A DNA stretch of 40,722 bases, from positions 1-40,722 of the forward strand of contig NZ_JADEVZ010000044.1 in NCBI RefSeq assembly GCF_015207875.1. The letters run 5' to 3'. Shown one piece after another: positions 36,782 to 40,722 of the stretch (its first letter is position 1; each line of letters opens with the position of its first letter). The position numbers and the translations under genes were made by a program. This DNA comes from Dolichospermum sp. LEGE 00240. GTDB taxonomy: Bacteria > Cyanobacteriota > Cyanobacteriia > Cyanobacteriales > Nostocaceae. The notes under the pieces were generated by a model. It was not told the origin of the DNA and did no database searches. It worked only from the letters and a program-made list of their open reading frames with translations.

Positions 36782-37660
36782 TTAACCTTTATCTAATTCT
36801 GGATGACGTGAACCTGTACAAAGCCAATAAATGGGAGCAACCAAACCAAAAGGCCGCCAAAGTTTGGGATTTTTAATTACTGCTGTTACCCCTCCCCTAC
36901 TTCTACTTAATAAGTTAACATTTGGTTCTGGATATTTACTACCCAACATCCCAAAAGCTGAAGCCGCAAAAAATTCTATATCACCCCCTCCCATTTGTTG
37001 CCATGATTGTAATTTCCTGCAAACTTGGGGAAACCTTGCTGATGCTAAGAACGCTGGTTTATCTCGATTTACCCACAAATCAGATTGTTCACATTTATTC
37101 AATACTAAGGCAATTCGCCGCTTACTTCCACCCAGATCATTCCGGTCAAGTGCTAACAGCAATTTATCTAAACCATTGGCATATTCTAAATCTTTGCGCC
37201 GACTACTACCATCAACCAAAAACAGAATACCATTACACTGTAAACAGTCTTCTAAATATTCATCTAATTGGGTATTTTTGCTTTGATGTAATAAACCATC
37301 GAAAAATTCACCAGAATAATCTTTAGAACTGATATTTAAATTCAGTAATTTAGAACCTAATTTTTTTTCTTTCAGAGTTATTTGTAAAGTGCAATCATTG
37401 ACATCTGATACAGTTAAAGCTAATGGAGTTCTTTCTAGTTCTAGCCCTTGTTCTAAGATATTTTGAGCCTGACTAAGTAACTTCTCTCCCCCTTCATTCA
37501 CAGCCGTTATAGCCTGAACTGGACTATCAGGATCAGCATTTGGCCATCGGGCTAAGGAAGCCATATATGTAGTTTTTCCAGAAGAGCGATCGCCTATAAC
37601 TCGTAATACTGCACTACTTTGTAATGGGGGCTGATTTTTATTCTTAAATAAATTAAACAT
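36782..37660 (-). CDS. P-loop GTPase of the cluster (second of a paralogous pair)
   Basis: The 292-residue protein has Walker A/G1 GDRSSGKT (23-30), G3 D114-Y-S-G117 and G4 N188-K-C-E191 in VLNKCEQSDLW. The N-K-x-E form of G4 still fits guanine recognition but is unusual. The C-terminus, WRPFGLVAPIYWLCTG, matches that of the next GTPase (WSPYGMISPLYWLSTG), so the two are paralogues and may dimerise. The gene overlaps the upstream GTPase gene by 8 bp and lies 4 bp from the membrane-protein gene: translational coupling. It is probably a switch controlling the neighbouring membrane component. Confidence 0.85.
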   Translation of the reverse strand: MFNLFKNKNQPPLQSSAVLRVIGDRSSGKTTYMASLARWPNADPDSPVQAITAVNEGGEKLLSQAQNILEQGLELERTPLALTVSDVNDCTLQITLKEKKLGSKLLNLNISSKDYSGEFFDGLLHQSKNTQLDEYLEDCLQCNGILFLVDGSSRRKDLEYANGLDKLLLALDRNDLGGSKRRIALVLNKCEQSDLWVNRDKPAFLASARFPQVCRKLQSWQQMGGGDIEFFAASAFGMLGSKYPEPNVNLLSRSRGGVTAVIKNPKLWRPFGLVAPIYWLCTGSRHPELDKG

Positions 37661-38471
37661 CTTCTTTCATCCTCTTACCCGTACTTAACCAATAGAGAGG
37701 TGAAATCATCCCATAGGGCGACCAGTTATCAGTTTCTCGTAACACAGAATATCTGCCCCCTTGTCCTAATTCTTGTTTACGATTGGGGCGCGGATCTTTA
37801 CTTCCTAAAACCCCAAAAGTAGATATAGCATAAAACTGTAAATTTTTATGAGAAATATTGTCTTTTAAAAATGACAGTGTTTCCGGGAAATGAATAGCAA
37901 ATAAATAATTTTCAGGATCTAAACGACCAGGCCACAGTTCCCCCCGTTCACATTTACTCATGGCTACAGCTAACCGTAAATCATGCAATCTTCCCTGTTT
38001 ATCCATTAAATTTATAAACCTTTTAAAGACTCGTTTATAAAATTTATCTGTTCCTTGTCTCCACTCTGTTAATAAAATTAAACACCCTTGAGAATCTTTA
38101 CTTAAACACTCATTCATAAATTCTTCATGTAATGGATCGGTAGAGACTGATTCTAACTCTTCAAAAACCTCTCCTGGATAGTCTCGCACAGCTAAATTTA
38201 GCTGCTCTAGTTTTCGCCATTTTTTCTGAATTTCAATCATAAATGAATAGACTTTCAAATCATCAATTGATTTCACATATTTCTGATTAGGTTCTAAGGA
38301 TGCACCCTCTAAAATAATGTTTTCCGCCTTGTCTGCTAATTCTCTAGTTTCTTCATTCAACGCTTGCACTTTAAAATTTTTCTGCTTTGCTCTTGATGGT
38401 TGATAAGCCAAAGCTGCTAAATAAGTAGTTTTGCCAGAAGCCCGTGGTCCGATTATATGAATGTTGCCCAT
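37653..38471 (-). CDS. P-loop GTPase of the cluster (first of a paralogous pair)
   Basis: The 272-residue protein begins directly with the nucleotide site: MGNIHIIGPRASGKTTYLAA (G1 GPRASGKT, 8-15). G3 is D97-Y-P-G100. G4 is S172-K-C-E175, which lacks the canonical N and D, so base specificity may be relaxed. The ASGKTTYLAAL signature is like that of double-GTPase proteins found with GTPase-associated partners. It overlaps the next gene by 8 bp. About 315 bp of repeats separate it from the third GTPase upstream. Confidence 0.85.
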   Translation of the reverse strand: MGNIHIIGPRASGKTTYLAALAYQPSRAKQKNFKVQALNEETRELADKAENIILEGASLEPNQKYVKSIDDLKVYSFMIEIQKKWRKLEQLNLAVRDYPGEVFEELESVSTDPLHEEFMNECLSKDSQGCLILLTEWRQGTDKFYKRVFKRFINLMDKQGRLHDLRLAVAMSKCERGELWPGRLDPENYLFAIHFPETLSFLKDNISHKNLQFYAISTFGVLGSKDPRPNRKQELGQGGRYSVLRETDNWSPYGMISPLYWLSTGKRMKEDV

Positions 38472-38786
38472 GTTACACCCTTTTCATTATTTAAAGAACA
38501 GAGAATGATGAATAAGCCCCGGCGAATGGAATTCGCGGCTACACAAACAAAGTCCACCTTCGTGGACTAATAAAGGATAAATTCCCAACCCGCGAAGGCG
38601 GGTTTTGCCTGTGTAGATGCGTTCGCGCCAGCGTGCCGGAGGCATCTTTCTAATCGCCCCTACCATCTCAACTAATAAAGGATAAATTCCCAACCCGCGA
38701 AGGCGGGTTTCGCCTGTGTAGACGGGATTTCTGATTACCGGAGATGGTTTCAATCCATGAAAAAATTTGTCTAACACAATTCAAAC
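38472..38786. repeat. Inserted repeat block between GTPase genes
   Basis: Two 52-bp direct copies (38567-38618 and 38671-38722) each carry ACCCGCGAAGGCGGGTTT and GCCTGTGTAG. Smaller hairpins (GCGAATGGAATTCGC, GTCCACCTTCGTGGAC) lie beside them. A 96-codon open frame here is repeat-derived, not a gene. Confidence 0.85.
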
Positions 38787-39566
38787 CTATTTCGCTAAAA
38801 AACTACCCAAATAAATCCAAGGTAATTCTAATAAACCTCGATGATGAATAGATGTGATAAAACACCGCAGCGAGCCACCGGAAAGACCATTATTCAATTG
38901 TTCTAATTGGGAATAAATCGGACGAAAATATCTTTGTAAAACATAAGTATGCCGCTGCTGCCAGTTCAGGGAACTACCATAAGGCTTGTAAGCCAGTTTA
39001 CCACCTTCCTGGGATAAATCACAAAATAAATCAGCTTTATTGATACAAATAGCTAAATGTCTAACATTGGGACATTGGTGATGGAAAAATTTCACCCATC
39101 TGTCAAAGCGATTACACCATTGTTTTTGCGTGACAAACTGCTCCACATCTATACCTGGTTGTAAACTCATGCCCCGGTGGGGTGGAAGAATAAGCAACAC
39201 TCCCTCACTGTTGCGAATGAGAGGTAAAAATTGATTCCATTGTTCAGGACTATCCTTTTGCAAATTCCTGTCCCACACATCCCCCGCTGTATCAATCCAA
39301 TCTACTACCATTTGCTTATTACCAGACGGTAGCCGCACCTCCATCTCTAAATACCGTTCGTAGGGCATTTGTCGAGGTGTCGCGTAGGGTTGTGAGTTTT
39401 CATCCAACAATTGCACTCTCAGATTGTCATAATCGAGATTGGCAACTTTGACATATTCACCTTTGGGGTTGACTAACTCTAGTGCTAAGTGAGTCTTACC
39501 TGTTGCGCGATCGCCTATATATATTACTCCCACATTGATTATTTTTGTGACATTACGTATATCCAA
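38787..39566 (-). CDS. Canonical-motif P-loop GTPase, first gene of the cluster
   Basis: The frame starts at TTG 39566 (a GTG at 39533 is an alternative; there is no clear ribosome site): 259 residues. G1 is GDRATGKT (18-25), G3 is D92-T-A-G95 in VVDWIDTAGDVWD, and G4 is N176-K-A-D179 in ICINKADLF: a full set for a GTP-hydrolysing switch, in contrast to the two downstream paralogues. There is no membrane segment. It is divergent from the LRR gene with 89 bp between them, so the cluster promoter probably lies in that gap. Confidence 0.88.
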   Translation of the reverse strand: MDIRNVTKIINVGVIYIGDRATGKTHLALELVNPKGEYVKVANLDYDNLRVQLLDENSQPYATPRQMPYERYLEMEVRLPSGNKQMVVDWIDTAGDVWDRNLQKDSPEQWNQFLPLIRNSEGVLLILPPHRGMSLQPGIDVEQFVTQKQWCNRFDRWVKFFHHQCPNVRHLAICINKADLFCDLSQEGGKLAYKPYGSSLNWQQRHTYVLQRYFRPIYSQLEQLNNGLSGGSLRCFITSIHHRGLLELPWIYLGSFLAK

Positions 39567-39610
39567 ACGTCATCATACAATAATTAAACCTAAAATAGGC
39601 TGTAAGTTTG

Positions 39611-39626
39611 TCATCAATGGTATAAT
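39611..39626 (+). promoter_or_regulatory. Likely extended -10 promoter of the LRR gene
   Basis: TGGTATAAT (39618-39626) is a consensus -10 with a TG-N extension, 30 bp ahead of the ATG. No good -35 is seen, as is usual for extended -10 promoters. Confidence 0.55.
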
Positions 39627-39655
39627 TACTGTGGATTCTGTGTAATTTAAAAATT

Positions 39656-40585
39656 ATGAAACTAATTTTAGCTGCGGCTACTGTTTTTACATTCACGTTA
39701 GGACTTTACACATTGCCAGTCTCATCTGCACCTGTAAAAAAACCTGCTAAAAACCCTGTGACAACGGCAAAAACACCAAACAACTTTCAACAATGGTGTG
39801 AGCAAAAAGCCAAGCTACCTCAACAGACGAGATACACGGTTGAAGTATTATTAAAAACTGCTGGTACGACAAACTGTACTCAAGCTCATCAAAAACTGAT
39901 TAAGTTGACTACTCTTAACCTGTGGAAAAGTCAAATTAGTGATATCCAACCTTTATCAAGTTTGACTAATTTAACTTTTATCTCTTTATGGGAAAATAAA
40001 ATTAGTGATATCAAACCTTTAGCAAATTTGACTAATTTAACTTCTCTTGACCTGGGTGGAAATCAAATTATTGATATCCAACCCTTATCAAAATTAACTA
40101 AGTTAACTACCCTGAATTTGTGGGAAAATCAAATCAGGGATATCCAACCCTTGACAAATTTGCATAATTTAACTTTTATCTCGTTGTGGAAAAATCAAAT
40201 CAGGGATATCCAACCCTTGACAAATTTGCATAATTTAACTTTTATCTCCTTGTGGAAGAATCAAATCAGCGATATCAAACCTTTAGCAAATTTGCATAAT
40301 TTAACTTTTCTCGACTTGAAAGAAAATCGAGTTAGTGACATTGAAAGTTTGTCAAATTTAACTAAATTGACTGCTGTTTATCTGGGAGAAAATCAAATCC
40401 AAAATATTCAATCTTTGTCAAATCTGACTAAATTAACTGCTGTTTACTTAGAAAAAAATCAAGTCCAAAATATTCAATCTTTATCCGCTTTGGAAAATTT
40501 ACAGACTCTTAAAGTTCAGGATAACCCGCTTATTTCTAAACAATGTCCCATCCAACCAGAGTCTATTTGTCGTTTTAGTTTTTAG
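39656..40585 (+). CDS. Exported internalin-like leucine-rich repeat protein
   Basis: The 309-residue protein has an N-terminal signal peptide (LILAAATVFTFTLGLYTLPVSSA, cleavage about 25), a Lys/Pro-rich linker, a small cap with two cysteines (about 48 and 77), and then about nine 22-residue LRRs of the form LTNLTxLxLxxNQIxDIQPL, typical of internalin-class horseshoes. A C-terminal cap with C-P...C closes it. Such proteins bind other proteins outside the cell. Two neighbouring repeats are identical in DNA (66-bp period, 40127-40258), showing recent gain. It is divergent from the GTPase gene and may be an outer recognition component of the cluster or an independent gene. Confidence 0.9.
   Translation: MKLILAAATVFTFTLGLYTLPVSSAPVKKPAKNPVTTAKTPNNFQQWCEQKAKLPQQTRYTVEVLLKTAGTTNCTQAHQKLIKLTTLNLWKSQISDIQPLSSLTNLTFISLWENKISDIKPLANLTNLTSLDLGGNQIIDIQPLSKLTKLTTLNLWENQIRDIQPLTNLHNLTFISLWKNQIRDIQPLTNLHNLTFISLWKNQISDIKPLANLHNLTFLDLKENRVSDIESLSNLTKLTAVYLGENQIQNIQSLSNLTKLTAVYLEKNQVQNIQSLSALENLQTLKVQDNPLISKQCPIQPESICRFSF
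40127..40258 (+). repeat. 66-bp tandem duplication inside the LRR gene
   Basis: Two copies begin AATCAAATCAGGGATATCCA, at 40127 and 40193, with almost no differences. The period equals one 22-residue LRR, so the frame is kept. Confidence 0.9.
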
Positions 40586-40592
40586 CAAATCA

Positions 40593-40722
40593 CTAAGAGG
40601 ATGTTTGAAAAGTTTTGAGGAGTCAAAATTTATGCCAATCGCCTGAGCATGATACGGATCATAGCTAGATAGATAAAAGTCTCAGAGGTTTCAGGTAATA
40701 ACTCGTAGTCTCTGACTAACCG
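40593..40722 (-). mobile_element. IS5-like insertion sequence, partial (left end)
   Basis: It begins with the end repeat GAGGATGTTTGAAAAGTTTT preceded by CTAA and runs off the right edge of the window. It has the same orientation as the element at 1-309. Confidence 0.85.
40630..40722 (-). CDS. IS5 family transposase, C-terminal part (truncated by window edge)
   Basis: Thirty codons and a TAA at 40630-40632 read RLVRDYELLPETSETFIYLA then MIRIMLRRLA. The RDYE-LPETSE-FIYLAMIRIM-RRLA ending is the classic C-terminus of IS5-group transposases. The rest of the gene lies beyond the window. Confidence 0.88.
   Translation of the reverse strand, partial: RLVRDYELLPETSETFIYLAMIRIMLRRLA

Noticed and set aside
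38487-38777. Open frame of 96 codons between GTPase genes
   Set aside because: Made of repeated hairpin units (two 52-bp copies), with no independent coding signal.

Overview
The window looks like a filamentous, Nostocales-type cyanobacterial chromosome segment. Evidence: psbK and psbM, a cyanobacterial tRNA-Glu, many HIP1 octamers (GCGATCGC), tandem heptamer repeats, MITE-like elements, AT-rich DNA and typical cyanobacterial multidomain signalling proteins. The genus cannot be fixed from the sequence alone. Both ends lie inside an IS5-like transposase gene in the same orientation: the N-terminal part is at 1-218 and the C-terminal part at 40630-40722. The window therefore spans the interval between two IS copies, or a contig broken at a repeat.

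Layout. 1-4400 is a mobile, decaying zone: IS ends, a GNAT gene cut by the IS, an intact YefM-YoeB toxin-antitoxin pair with recognisable TGTACA operators, two 370-bp direct repeats bracketing a broken gene and a short NB-ARC STAND protein, and two MITEs. 4400-20040 is mostly housekeeping: psbK, a 2Fe-2S ferredoxin, psbM, a tandem universal stress protein, a lipoprotein polysaccharide deacetylase, an HNH nuclease, a probable Yfr2-type small RNA, a ribbon-helix-helix protein, a histidine kinase that has lost its phospho-accepting histidine, an ABC1/UbiB kinase, tRNA-Glu, a cation/proton antiporter, an aldo/keto reductase with ferredoxin domain, a HIT protein, ArgD and a TrkA-linked potassium channel.

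20130-39566 is the striking part: about 19 kb in which every gene is on the minus strand. In transcription order it encodes three P-loop GTPases, an 803-residue membrane protein with a GTPase-associated look, a VapBC-like pair, a membrane protein with an FHA-like tail, an exported vWA protein, an array of three related lipoproteins (one truncated), a membrane vWA protein with an FHA-like tail, a small unknown protein, a cytosolic vWA protein, a zinc-ribbon FHA protein, a PP2C phosphatase fused to a degenerate kinase-like domain, and a zinc-ribbon Ser/Thr kinase with TPRs. An internalin-like LRR protein is divergent from it. I read this as one trans-envelope signalling system: lipoprotein, vWA and LRR modules outside or at the membrane, a kinase/phosphatase pair writing and erasing phosphothreonine marks read by FHA, and a GTPase module. 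It resembles the GTPase-centred and TerY-P (vWA, PP2C, kinase) predicted conflict systems described by comparative genomics, but this gene set and its outward-facing parts look poorly described. The function is inferred, not shown.

Repeats shape the coding ends throughout: palindromes supply stop codons to the kinase and phosphatase, a hairpin repeat forms the tail of the 803-residue protein, a 458-bp duplication made two lipoproteins share one N-terminus, and a 66-bp duplication added an LRR.
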